Both the position numbers and the translations under genes were made by a program. A DNA stretch of 64,000 nucleotides, from positions 647,233 through 711,232 of the forward strand of contig WMCF01000025.1 in assembly GCA_009792885.1 (NCBI GenBank). The letters are read 5' to 3'. The notes under the pieces were generated by a model that saw only the letters and a program-made list of their open reading frames with translations, ran no database searches and had not been told where the DNA came from. Below, piece by piece: positions 46,074 through 58,977 of this stretch (its first letter is position 1; every line of letters starts with the position of its first letter). Source of the DNA: Eremophila alpestris peregrina (lineage: Eukaryota; Chordata; Aves; Passeriformes; Alaudidae).

Positions 46074-46193
46074 ATATCTTTATCTCAGCCCACAAGTTCT
46101 CTCACTTTTACCCTTCTGATTCTCTTCTCCATCCCACTGGGGGAAAGTGAGCAAAGGTGGGTGTTGGTTGCCATATGGGGTTAAACCACACCA

Positions 46194-49100
46194 CCATCCA
46201 ATGCCCTCTTTCCTATTTCCATATTTCCCACCATCTATTTTCTTCTCTATCACGCCCTTTCTGATAGTTCAAGGTTGTCAGAATGAAAGCATATTTCTCT
46301 ATCCAACTTGCAAAAGTTCCTAGATGCTTTTGATGGTTTTCACACCCTTTATTTTCACAGATGGTACCATTAACAGAACAAAATGAAAGCTGTGTCCTTC
46401 CTCGCTTTTCTACGGTTTTTTTTTCCTTCCATCTCTCTTCCTCCAGAAACAGATCCTTTAGACAGATTGGTGCATTTCAGTTCAGACAGCTTTATGTTTG
46501 TCTTATGTGGGAACAAGTTGGTTTATAGGACAGAATCAATACTAGAGCACGAGAGCAAAATGTGTAAATTGCACACTTCTTTCCTCTCAGCTTGTGTGAC
46601 ATTAAAATCCATTATCTGTACTGAGTTTGCAACAGCTCTCTTAAGTGATCCCACTGAAGAGTAAAAGAGTAGTAACCTCTCTCCCCTGGAACCCTTGAAA
46701 GACATTCATTTACCAGTACTTGGTATTAGTTTTCTAGAGAAAATAAGTGGTGTACATGGCCATGAAACTTGTATGACTATGTTTTATCTCTGTTTTTAAC
46801 ATGCTGCTAAAAGGTCTTATTCCTGTCAAGGGCAACAGCAGTTTTGAAAACAGGCTGTTGCAAGGGGGACACAGTCTATGTGCCATCATAAAAAGACTTT
46901 CTTGATATATTTCAGATAACAACAGTTGGAATTCTGGAAAAATGTAGTTGAAATTAACATTAAGAAATATTAACATGTATTTTATAGATAATAGAAACAA
47001 TTACAGCATGTGCTTAAAAGATTTTGTAGGCATTCTGATAAAAAATATATTTTGAAAGAAAAGGAGACAGAAGCAAAAAATTGTTTTTCATATTATGGTG
47101 GAGGCTGCACAATTTAGAGTATACACACAGGAACAATGATAAAATTAAGCAAGAGAGGTAAATCACCTCCCAGAATCGTAGCAGCTATATCTAAGTTTCA
47201 GTGGTGCATTTGCAGCAATATTTCAGCTTGCATTTTGGACAGTTGAGTTTATATATTTGGACAATCAGGCAGGTATGTGGCACAATCTGAGGTGGTCCCA
47301 CCATAGCTCAGCTCACCATAGCTCAGTCATGATTAATCCTGTGACTACCTGCAAATAATCCTTTACACTGTGAGAAGGGGATGCCACAGGCAAGCAGAGG
47401 TCCATCTTTGCCCTGTGAAGTGAATGGGAGGACATAATAACATTTATTTCTGATACATAAGGCATAACATACAAAGACCTTAAAAACTATAGGTGTGTTT
47501 TTCCCAAGAAATCAGTGCATATGAAATTCATGGTCCAATTCAGAGACAGATAAATTTATGTTGCTTATCGATAGGCACACTGCCATTGTATACATCATAA
47601 TAACATCATAATGGTATGAAAATTTAATTTTATGTTGATAATTTTACTATTAATTCTTAAAAACCTGTTTTGTTTTTAGATCTGCTAGGCTGGGTGCAAT
47701 CCATTCTTGTTTCTACATGTTGATACTCCAATTACCAGAAGTTGCACATTAAGAGACTTACATTGTACAAAGACAATATATTATATTGTCATATTAGTGC
47801 AGTCTGAGCTATTAACTGAGATGCCAAAAGATATCTTCTCTCATGTTATTTCACATTCAGTTGTGAATACTTTGAACAAGCAGCTGCATGCTTGGTTCAC
47901 TTCTCATTCCACATCTTCCAAAAAAAAGAGAAAATTACCCACTGTGCTGTGGTCACAGATTTATTCCATATTCCTGTATTCAACCAATGAATAAATAAGC
48001 AATTTTTTTTTAAAACAGCACTCTCCTTCACCAAACACCAACACCCAACAACAAATAAAAGAATATTTGTTTAAAACTTTCAAGAAATAAAAAATGCCAA
48101 CACTATAGTCAATGAATAATAAGAATAATTTTGAAAGCTACTGTTACAGGTATATTGCATTTTCTCATATTACAGTATCCACTCACTGTTTCTTCCACTT
48201 TGAAAATTCTGATATTTCATAAAATGAAATATTCTGCTGCTTTCCAGGAATAAGAATGGCTGGAGATGATGGTCAGCTCTATGTTAACAACAAATATTCA
48301 CCACTAAACTCACATCAGATAAAAAGTTTCTCGTGAAGGTATAAACATTTTTGATATACTTTGGTTGATGGGAATGTAGAAATCTATCTGGAATCTGTGG
48401 TTGGTGCGAGCATTATCAGTAGTTTTCATGAATGAGAATGTTATTAAAGCCCATCAATCTCAATCAAAGCTGTTGGACTTTGCTGCAGCTCCTGATGACT
48501 TTTCTCCGTCATCAGCTATATCTACATTGGTCACAAGAAAGGAGCAAAAAAAGGACATATCTAAATAGAGAAACTGGTGAGACTTTGGAAGCTACAGCAC
48601 TCCTTACTTGTTTCCATTTAGTTCTAACAGTAGGCATTTCAGGGTAAATAAGTTTGGCCAGCACTCTGAATTTCCAGCGAGTTTAACTCACACACACTCA
48701 TTCTTTGCACATTTCTAAATACAAATCTCAGTTTATATACTCATTGCTTATATAGCTGGTGTCCCTAAAGTGTATTGGCAGAGCACTTCTTAGTTTTACA
48801 AAAAAATATGAACTGTCAGCAACACAGGAACACATGATGTGTATCAGAAACATTGGTTCTAAAAGGAGAATCTCATGTATGCACAAAGAATGCCAATCCT
48901 GCTAAGGAGAAACCATGGAATCCAGCAGAGCTTTGGCATTAAATAAAAATTAAGAAGTTTCCTAATTTTTTTTTTTCTGAGGATACATGCTCCACAGTAA
49001 CATGTAGACCTCAGAGAAAAGCATTCACAGTGGTACTGACAACAGGAGTTCAATAAATTCTGTTGTGAAACTGAGTCATCATCCCAAGTGCTGGGTCCAG

Positions 49101-51135
49101 AGACTGGCAAAAGGAACTCAGTGTGAGCGCAGACATATGCAGTGGCTAGGCATTGTGAATCTTTATGAATGTAACACAATAATATTGGAAGTTTTGTTTA
49201 TTTACTTGAAAGCAGGAAAAACATGTTAAGTGCCTGAAAGGTGGAATGTATAGGGAGGATCAAATAATCTCTTATTTAGGAAATTAATTGAAGACAAAAT
49301 TCATATGGTAGATTTCTTTCATCATGTACTATAGTAAATCACAATTTTTTATCCAAAATTAGGTTTCTACCAAGATATATTGAGCCTTACTCTAGTGACA
49401 GATCCAATAAAACATCAAATTGCCTCAGCTGAGTCCAAATGGTTCTTCAAATTAGAATGAGAAATATTTTCTAGTTGCAGTCTTCATGCAATCTTGTGAA
49501 CACATGCTCTTATTCCTTCAAAGAATATTCTTGATTTTGCCATAAAACTCAATACACCTGTAGAAATTCTCTGTCCCAATTTCATGCAGAATATTCTGTG
49601 ACCTTTTTAGGACTTCAGGAGAAGACTAAGGCAGGCCATATAGATCTGTAACAACATGTTAGAGATATCTGAGGGCTTTGTATTTCACCTTAGGATTCTT
49701 CTAGGAATGCAGTGAAAGTTTTTTCACTGCAGAGATATCAGATTCACATAATGATATGTATATCTTCATTGCCTTTTAATTTTAATTGTAGTGGCGGAAA
49801 ATCTGAGCAAGTCTGAAACAGTAAATAAAATGTATCAATGTACATGAAATAAGAACTTGTTGCTAAGGTGCTGCTTCAGAAGGCAATAATGATTTTTGGT
49901 GACTTAAAATTTGAACGCTTTGAAACCAGTTTTTTGTTCCTCTATAAAGGAAAAGGAAATAACCCCTTTTGCTCCAATATTTTGAGCTTAGAAATATATT
50001 CATCCAGGAAGTGAACTGAGCATCAAAAAATAGTAAGACCAGTCACTTATGTTGTGATCAAGTTTCAGTAAAAGAAAACAGAAGACATCTGTATTTTTTC
50101 AGCTCCCTAAATGCATACTTAGAACTGCTTAGTGTACTAATATTTTCATTTTGTACTTGCAATATGTTGGAGAGTATAAATGCTTTTGAGGATGTATTGT
50201 AATTATTTTTTTTTAGCTCTGAATTAATATTTGTCAAAGAAAAAAGACAACAAAAATTTAAAAAAAATTTGAAGACTATTTTTGTCTGCTGGAGTGGTTT
50301 TTTGTAGTGTATTTGAGGTTTTAAAAACATCCCTAGCAGTAGGCATTTCTACACTTGTGGGCCAGCAGTTCCTCACCTTAGGTGAGCCCAAAGGTTTTGG
50401 AGAGGACAAATCAGGTGTAAAAAGAGATGCATTATTATGTGAGAAACAATAGGAAGATTAATTGGAATTTTTTAAATGGAAATCATGTTTAGGTTATAAA
50501 ATAAAAATTGTTGTTATCATTATTAGTATTGTTACTACTGTGAAATAACCAATGAGAAAATGTAATGAGAAACTAATAAGTATTTAGAACTTAGTCTCTG
50601 TTTTACCACATTTTACTCTGATTTACTGTTATTTTTAGGATTCTTATTAAATTACTATGGAAATACGTGTTTCAAAAAATGAGATAAACAATTCATAAAT
50701 GAAAAGGTAAAGTATTGGCTTTAGATTCTTGAGAAGGCTGTTCAATTTTAGAAATAGAACATATATATTAGAGTTATGCTTTTTTTTCTCTTTTGCTTTT
50801 AATTTATACTTTTAAACTACTTTTTTTTTTTTTTTTAAAGGTGGGAATGGAAATGGAGGAAGTTAGTGTAACGAGAAAATATTATTGAATGTAGACAGTA
50901 AGCTTGAAAGGATCATGGAAATCAGTGTCACACAAAGTACAGCTAAGAAATTCTGTGCACCCTCAGGTTTCATTTTCTGTGTCCTGGAGAGCCTCACCTG
51001 GGACCAAAATTTCATATCTCTGAATAATATCTAGGCTAAACCATGGTTTTTTACCTGATGTGTTTGAAAATGGAAGCTCAGATGAGATGCTAGTTGTTAA
51101 TCACTGTCTTTGCCCTTGGAATATTAAATAAAATG
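46194..51135. other. Unique AT-rich sequence, no gene; small hairpin at 49708-49731
   Basis: No coding gene or named repeat. A 15-bp unit (CCATAGCTCAGCTCA) is imperfectly doubled at 47301-47330. A perfect hairpin with 10-bp arms (TGCAGTGAAA / TTTCACTGCA) and loop GTTT lies at 49708-49731. A poly(T) run is at 50821-50836. The 106-codon minus frame at 48859-49179 is Cys-rich but unlike any family I know. Confidence 0.5.
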
Positions 51136-51182
51136 CAATGGAGGAAAGGGAAGGAGGGAGAGAAAAAGAGGGGAAGGGAGCA
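51136..51182. repeat. Purine-rich (GGAAG/GGGAG) low-complexity tract
   Basis: Nearly 50 bases consisting almost only of G and A on the plus strand. A simple-sequence tract with no coding meaning. Confidence 0.75.
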
Positions 51183-51976
51183 ATAGAAAACATCTGTTCA
51201 TTACAGTCTAATAACCAAGAAGGAAAAAATTATCTAATAGATTTTTCACAAGAAGAGCTAGAAACAGAAATGAGGTTGATTTATTCTAGCAACTGAATCT
51301 TATTTTAGCTTCAAACAAAACAACACAGGGAATCAAAAATATGTGTGTAGTTCAGATGAGAAGAAATGAACAAAAACTCCAGGTCCCAAATAGTTCAGTG
51401 ACTTATGTTTAAGCATTAAGGCTACAAAATTAAAAACCAGAATGTCCACATATAAAAAAGCCAGGTTTTTTCTCAAATCCCATATTCAGTTATCTAGTTT
51501 TAAAAGAAAAAATGGGGGGGTTACTAGCAACATTTTCCTGTGAAAAAATAAAAATATGTTTCTTTTATTGTCAAAATGGATTGGGTTTTTGGTGTGTACA
51601 TACTTGTTATAAATTAATAGAAAAACTCCAGGAGGATCATTTACAGAAAGAGTATCTTTTTCCAAATTCTAAATTCAGAAATTAATAATGAAAGAAACTT
51701 CATCACAATATTTTAATAGAAAAGAAGAAAATAAACAGAAAACCCAAGTACACAAATAGACCAGAATATCGTAAAGTTTGCTAATTAGTTTGGTACATTA
51801 AATAACCTGCATTTGCCTGGGATGGCCAGGGGAACCTCTTCTCCCACAGAACGTGAGCAATACTGAAGAGTAATAAAAAGAGAATTGATGGTGTAATATA
51901 TTTTAACAAGGAATGAACTAAAAAGAACAAGAATATCTCAAAGCTAGTTTGTCACTTATAATTTTAGTCAGGTTTA
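51183..51976. other. Unique AT-rich sequence, no gene
   Basis: Nothing recognised. Confidence 0.5.
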
Positions 51977-52020
51977 TTTATCTTCAATAACTTTTTATTT
52001 TAACTTCAATAACCTTTTAT
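51977..52020. repeat. Tandem duplication, 22-bp unit, two copies
   Basis: TTTATCTTCAATAACTTTTTAT (51977-51998) is followed directly by a copy (51999-52020) that differs at two positions. A local slippage or duplication event. Confidence 0.8.
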
Positions 52021-55000
52021 AGCTGTCCTGTTTGTCTCTTTGTTACTGTATTTCCAGTGTTTCTATAACTGCTGTGCCAAAGTCATAAACAACAATTTTA
52101 AAAGCAGGCTGAATCCATAATGTGATATTCTTTATTTCCATTCTAGAAGAACCACCATAAATGGTCTCTGCTCGTCAGAAGGTGTACTCAGAGAATAGGC
52201 AGCTTCAACAGCCTCAATAACTGTAGGTTTCACTTTTGTTTGACTTTGAATATAGGATCAACTCTTAAGGGAACGTTAAATTTTTTTAACCATTCCTTCC
52301 CATACAGCATTGTTATATATAGCACTTTTATTGAGTGTTTTCATCAACATTTTAGGACACAAAAGAAAAAGGATTTCAGTTACATCATGAGAGACATTAA
52401 AATATTTGAACAAATGGTAACATTTTGGGGTTTTAGAGGAATCAAAGTCATTGTCACATTACATCCTGGTTCACTGAGATCACAGAAAGGTACAAACTAA
52501 AAATCATTGTAGGAGTTAAACAGGTCTTCAACTCTGCCTTTTGAAGCATCATTGTTTACACAGTTCTCTGAACTGCAAGTTTGTTTATATCTGAAGTGCA
52601 CTATAACTGTCAAACTTCTTTGGGAAGGAAAAGGGAAAAGGAAATGTAAATTTTATGCTTAATATTAAGCTGGAAATAGAGAAGAGCAACATCATTTTAG
52701 TACCTCTGTATCCTGGATAAGAAACTCAATCCTGAAAAAGTTTTGATCTTTAAAAAGGAGCTTCTTAGGATTTTAGTTTTAATCAGCAAAGTGCTTTTGA
52801 AGAGAGCTTCCCAGTTCTCCCCAGTTAACACTTGTTGATTCAGAACGCATGGCCATCTCAAAGTGTAAAACTCTTTTGCATGCAGAGGAAAAAACACCCC
52901 CAAATGCTCTCCATCTGCTGATGGGGGTTCAGCTGATGGCAACAAATTAGAGGTAACCTGAAGTCTCCCAAAATGTGCTTGGTGTTGACACAGGCTCTTG
53001 AGGAGCTCTACTGGCCTGATCCTGTTGTGCTGTGCTGCTTTCAGACAAACTCCCTTCTTATGTGAGCTCCAGCTCCAGTCCAAGGCACTGAAGTGACACT
53101 CATATCCAACTCTTTCCACTTGCCTTTGGCAGCCTATTTTCATCTCTTTCTAACTCAGTTCCTGTGTTAAAAGCCAGCTTCTTCAGTTGTTCTCTCTCCT
53201 CTACATAACCTTTGTATTAATATCAGCCATAAAACCTGAAAACATAAATCACAAATTAATAACCATGAGTTAGAAGTTGTGCACTCATCTAAGTTTTTAT
53301 AATTCCTCCTTATATTTTGCCCAGTTTTTGGGAGAAATTAAGAGGAAGAGAGAGAAATGAAGAAAAATACATCTTTATGTGTGTGAAGACAACTTTTCTA
53401 CCATGAAAATAAAAATAAGCATTACAAAAGGGAAACTGGTTAACATAAAGGCTTTCTTTTAATATTTACCTAGCAGTAGAAAAGACTGGGTAAACACCTG
53501 AAAATATTGAGAATAATAATAATAATTTTTTAACGTGCCATTTCAAATTAATTAGCTGTTGTGGGGCTTACGTATTTATTTATACTTTCATGTTAAATGT
53601 AAAAAAAAATAAATTTTCTTACATGCTCAACTATTCATTTCAGAGAAAGAAATGAAGTTAAAAGAATATTAATTCTTTGGACTTTCCCCCCCCTTTTTTC
53701 TTTCTACTTCCTGCCTAGAGAAACAATATATACCTCTAGGTTGTCTAAGTTACTGGGCTCTCTTCAGTGACTTGGTTCAGTAGATCAATTATTAGTGATT
53801 CAGGTTTTCAGTGTGTAATGCACAAGACATACCTGAATTCAAGTTATCAGCTAACCTTTTCTCAGATGGATTTTTGGTACCTGTAAGCCTTTCCATCAGA
53901 AAACAAAAGGAATTTTGCTCTATTGTGTTCTCCTGCTGTTGAAAATGATTGCTAGTTTGAAAGATCAACAAGTTTCCACAAATCTGAACACAGAACTTGT
54001 AAATTCTTCTGTAGTCTGTGGTGAAAGTCTGAGCCCTTTGTTTGGCCTTGAATTGAAGCCAAACCCACAAGCTCTTCATACACTTCGAATTCTTTTGTTA
54101 CTCTAAAAAGGAGGGGCGAAAATATCGCATTTGAGCTGTAAATGTGCAATCAATAGTTTTTTCTGTCACTGGGGAGATCTAGAGTGAGATTTCTGCTATG
54201 TCCTTGAACTGGAATGCTATGTCAGGTGCATCTGTTACTCTTCATTGGGTAGTCATTTGGCTTAAGCTCAAACTGGCAAACTTCTGAATTGATTCAGAAC
54301 ACCTTTTAAGTCTTGTAACACTTATGGTTTTACAAATCCCCAAATGTGAAGAAAAAGCCTTAACATTTTCACTGTCCGTGTGTTTTCAGTGATTTTCATG
54401 TTTTACCTATTTTTTGCTTCTATTTATGCTTGACCATTGGCCTTTTGAATAGCTTCTTTTTGATGACATTTGAAAACAAAAGAGAAATGTACATTTTTAA
54501 TGTTCATATTTTTGTTCCCTGAGAAAGCTGAAATACTTAACATCTCTGTGATTTTGCCTCAGGTTGACTTTTCACAACATTAAGCTCAAATGTATGATAC
54601 CACCTTAAAACTGATTTTTTTTTTCCATTTAGCCCCTAAAAATGACACATACCTGAGTTTAGCCATGCTTAGTATATAAATTTAAAGTAGTATGGATGGG
54701 AGTAGATGAGTTTTATTGACACCACAGGACTTGAAAGTATCAAATGCAAACCAGGTGGATTTCTTTTTGAGAATGAGACTACTTGAGAAAGCCTGTAAAT
54801 GAAACAGGCAAAAAGAACTAATAAGAAAACCACAGAAAAGATTAAAACCAGGAACAAATGAAAGGATGTTTCCTGCTTTTTGCAATGCTGTTGTCTCAGA
54901 AGGATGAATAAATGAAAAAACAGTTGTGTCTTGATATTAGTCTGTTTTCTGTATTCTGACCTCAGTCTTTCAGGTGCAAGGATAAAGGAGACGAAACACT

Positions 55001-58000
55001 CAGTTCTCACTTCTTACACCAAAGGGTTTAAGGTACTGTTTTGACACTACCTTCAACAAAGACCTATGAACTCATTATCTTTTCATGAAAGAGCCTCTGA
55101 CCAGACAGCATGTACAGAATGAGGTTCTGGATTACACTTGAATCTAATGTTTTAAAATTTTTTTTTCACAAGCTTAGTAGAATAGTGAAAGAAAAAATGA
55201 GAACTGAAGAGCAGAGGTCTTAAAGTGGGAATCTCCACTATCCAGTGTCAGTGTATTCCTCCTTTGGCTGTACCTACCTTTGAAGGTAATGGCTTCAGTA
55301 GTACTTGCAACAGTGTGGATCTTCACCTAAAATTAAAACGAAAAAAATTTGAACTGAGAATTAATAAAATTAAAATATTAAACCAATTTTACACTGGACA
55401 TTAAATAAATTTCATATTAACATCAGTTTCTATCTGTCATCCACCTCTCAATATTTTAATCAAAGCATTTAAAAAAAATGAAAATACAACTTTATAGCTG
55501 AAGCATGATTTGTAGTAGTAGTTTCTGCCAGGACAGCTGCCCAGCAGTGTCTCTTCCCTAGCCTACACTGAACAAAAACTTCAAAATCTACTTTCCAGTA
55601 TTCAGGATATTTGCACCATGGCTCAAGGTACAATCACTGTGCCCTTAGTGTAAACTTCATATGACTACAGAAATTACAAAAATGCTTTTTGATAATTGTT
55701 AGTTAATGTTTATGTCTTTCTTTGTTGTTATACTTTCTTTTTAAGATATAATGTATATTATGATGCATATATAATGCATGTTATATATAATGCATACTAA
55801 CTCTTTTCTTTTTACTGCCTGGTCAAATAATTTGTAGTCCTTCACAGTGGGAAGATTTGGAAATGGATATCCATACTTTACCCTTTATGTGACCCTGGCT
55901 AGTGGGGTTTGAGTTCCTGATCCATGCTGTCTTCAAAAAGTAAAGCCACCTGTCTCATCACATGGAGGTGATCCTGGCCCTGGAATTAGTGACAACTCGG
56001 TGACCTAGGCCACTGATTTCTCTGTGGCTACCAGTAATGGAAATCTATCCTCCACTTTTTGTTTCGTAGTTCTACTGGTAATAAAAATTGCACAATGATT
56101 AAAAGCAATGATTGTATCTGCTGTGCTCTGCATGGGTACCTCCTCATGCATTAGTAATACAGGTATTCAATAAAATCCTCATCTGCTTTCAGCTGACAAT
56201 TGTTTAACTTTTCTTTACACAGAGGCTCATGTTCTTTTTGCAGTATGACAAAGCTTAATGGAGGTGTTGTGAAATGCTTTCATTGAAGATCTTCTTTAAT
56301 TATAGATGTCCTGCATGACAAGTTCTTCTTTAGCATATGTTTCTTCACTCCAAGAACATCAGTTTAAGTCAGTGATCAAAGAGTAGTTGTGGGAAAATCA
56401 GTGTATTAATAAATCCAACCTTACTCTCCATGAACTTCCCCTGAAATTTAGCCCCAGCTCACCAGACTCCATCAGCACATTTGAAGGCTGATTCATACCA
56501 GGTACAGCCCACCAAACCAAGCTGGGACAGCTTGGCTACTCTCCAGTGTTTCTCATATGACAGCTCCTGCAAGATACCACCTTGTCTTCTGTGGAGAAAG
56601 GTTCAACTCTGTGTAACTGATCACCTTGAAATTTAAAAATTTCAGTTTAAATATTTTACATTGAATGTGTACTTATTTGGCTTTTTGCAACCCACTTATC
56701 TTTCAAAGACTAAAAAATGCTTTTCAAAGTATATCAATTCTGAAAATCTTTTTTACAGTTTTCATACAACTATATTCAAATGAATGTAAAGTCAGCACAG
56801 CTGTTTTTATAGCATTTAGAAAGTAAAATCTTGAGTGTAGGCATGTTGAAAAGATGTTTCAACCATTATTGCTCCAAGTGAATATATTAATTTACTATGT
56901 TTGATTGAACTAGGTAAAGTTTGATTTGGCAGATTTGGCACAAATCTGCATTCATGCCTTACCCTCTCAGAGCATAGATGAATTATGTGAAAATGAGAGA
57001 ATTCTGTTTATTGAGTACTGATATTACTTGAGTGAAAAAACTGTTTTGAGGGACAACTAAATTGTCTCTGCCTGTCTGCATACACAAGGTATAAATTCTA
57101 AACTCAAAAGGAACAAACATCATTTTAAATATGGGTATGACCACTTTACACACCAGAAGGATTGTATTGGGAATGATGGGAAATAATTACAGATGCAAAA
57201 TACATGCTGGAACACTTTATTACGTAACACAGCTGAGCTTACATGTGGTTAGAAACCGATCTCGGTTTGGGAATTGTTTTGGGTTTTGTTTCCATTACTT
57301 TGCAGCTTGTAGTGCTGACAGTGAGCTTTGCAGAATGTCATGAAAGGTCAGTGGTGGAGTTAGCCCTCAGCCGTAACTGTACCTTAACTATGATGTAGAG
57401 GTTATAGAAACATAAAAATACAATTATTTTGTGGCAATATTATTTCATTACTTCTCTGGCTATTAAAAGTCAATGTATTGCCTACAGATGCTTATGCTTT
57501 GCACCTCGGAAGCTGTATATGATGCATTCACTAAATACAGTGGTTTAAAAGTTCTTGTATGCTTGTTATATGCCTCAAAATCCACAGACATTCTGACCTC
57601 CTCCTTATTCCTCACATCAGCCCAGCTAAAGACTTAAGTTTTGAAGCCCCAGCTCAGATCATGACAGATCCTTGAACGATACTGAGACAGTATTCTCTAT
57701 ATGCTGTATCTGTGGGATATAAACAATGTCAGCTAGACAGTAAAGAAACCAAAATGAATTTTCAATGCAAATTTTTTTTGTTTAATTTATGTGCTTCAGT
57801 TTCAGCACAATTATGTCTAAGTCCTTGCCAACAAAGCGCTTGAATAGTAAAAGTTGCAAAGCGGTTGCAAAAAAAAGATTATTTCTCATTTGCCCTTTTA
57901 AATTCCTATGGGAAGCTTTGCAAAGTCACAGGTATAAAAAGCCCTCCTACTTACTGATCACATTTATATAAATCAATCACAGATTTATATGGAAACAAAG

Positions 58001-58959
58001 TATTAGGAATTATAATACAATACTATGAAATCTGAAATTAATTGAGTGGGCAAAGATGGTTTTATTTTATCGAGCAGCAGAGATTATCCTTATTTGGTAT
58101 AAATTGTTACTGCTATACTGACCTTAGCAGACATATCCAGATTCAAAAAACTGATGCTGTGAACTAATGTGTTAAAACACCAGATACCAATTTTAACTTT
58201 AACAGGATGTATTTAATCTTGTCATTAAGAGACAGGTTGAAAGACAGCTTTACTGTCCAATGGAAATTCCAGTAACAACATTTTTAGTAATGTTTCTCAC
58301 AAAATAAAATACAGAGCTGAGAAAAAGAAAATCAAGCCTTTTAACGTATCAAAAGGCTGTGAGAAAATTCAGATCAGAAATGCTGATGTATTTGTTTGCA
58401 ATATTTTTTATTTACACAGCATTTTTCTTCATGCTTCATTTGAAACACTTTCAAAAAACAGACGTAATATCCTCAGGAACAAGTATATGTGGTCAAGGGC
58501 AACTGTTCAATTTTGGGTGGGACTATGAGTGAACTGGAGGTGGTCCAAAGGGCAATTTCTCTTACAAGATCCTAAAGGGACTTTAGCAGTTATGAGGGGT
58601 TTTGCTCCTCTTTTTTTTTAAACTCTTTTTTGTTTTTTAAGCTCAGGCTATTTTCCCTTCCTAAGTGAAACATAGTTTGTAAACTTATGCTTGGGCCTAA
58701 AGTCTTAAGGATTTTATTGCTTCTTTGCCAATTCATTTCCTTTTATGCACATTTTATGTCTGAAGCCAATACATATTGCACCTCTTCACTGGGAACTTCA
58801 GGAAAGAACTATTTCATTTCATCTAGTATTTTTTCAACTCTTTTAGGAAGAGGTGAAGATGTAAAGACGGTCAGAATTGTGATTATAATGACAAAAGGTA
58901 GCTAGTCACAAGCGACTGGCTCATGCAAAAGGCTCATAACAGAAAAAGACAAGTTCAGC
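52021..58959. other. Unique AT-rich sequence, no supported gene
   Basis: It includes the longest open frame in the window (148 codons, minus, 52697-53143), which has no recognised domain and mixed composition and which I do not call as a gene. At 55744-55797 there is a TA-rich patch with three TATAATGCAT-like units. The rest is featureless to the eye. Confidence 0.5.
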
Positions 58960-58977
58960 TTTTTTTTTTTTTTTTTT
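58960..58977. repeat. Poly(T) run
   Basis: Eighteen consecutive T. It could be the complement of a poly(A) tail of a minus-strand retrocopy, but the sequence to its right shows no recognisable transcript. Confidence 0.8.

Larger units (their letters stand above)
45603..46193 (+). mobile_element. Solo LTR, ERVL-like family (nearly complete copy B)
   Basis: The element of about 591 bp begins TGTCCTGGTTTTGGCTGGGA and ends GGGGTTAAACCACACCA, both hallmarks of a common bird LTR family. It contains the GGAGGGGACACAGCTGGGAC block, a TATAAA box (45879-45884), an ATTAAA polyadenylation signal (46068-46073) and the TTTATCTCA...CCCACTGGGGG end region. The flanking pentamers CTATC (45598-45602) and CCATC (46194-46198) differ at one base, consistent with a 5-bp target duplication. 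No gag-pol sequence is attached, so it is a solo LTR formed by LTR-LTR recombination. Orientation is plus. The class III/ERVL assignment is an inference. Confidence 0.88.

Noticed and set aside
48250..48345. Exon-like segment with pyrimidine-rich AG before it and GTATAA after it
   Set aside because: All three frames contain a stop within the segment, so it cannot be an internal coding exon; the 26-codon frame from its ATG matches nothing known.
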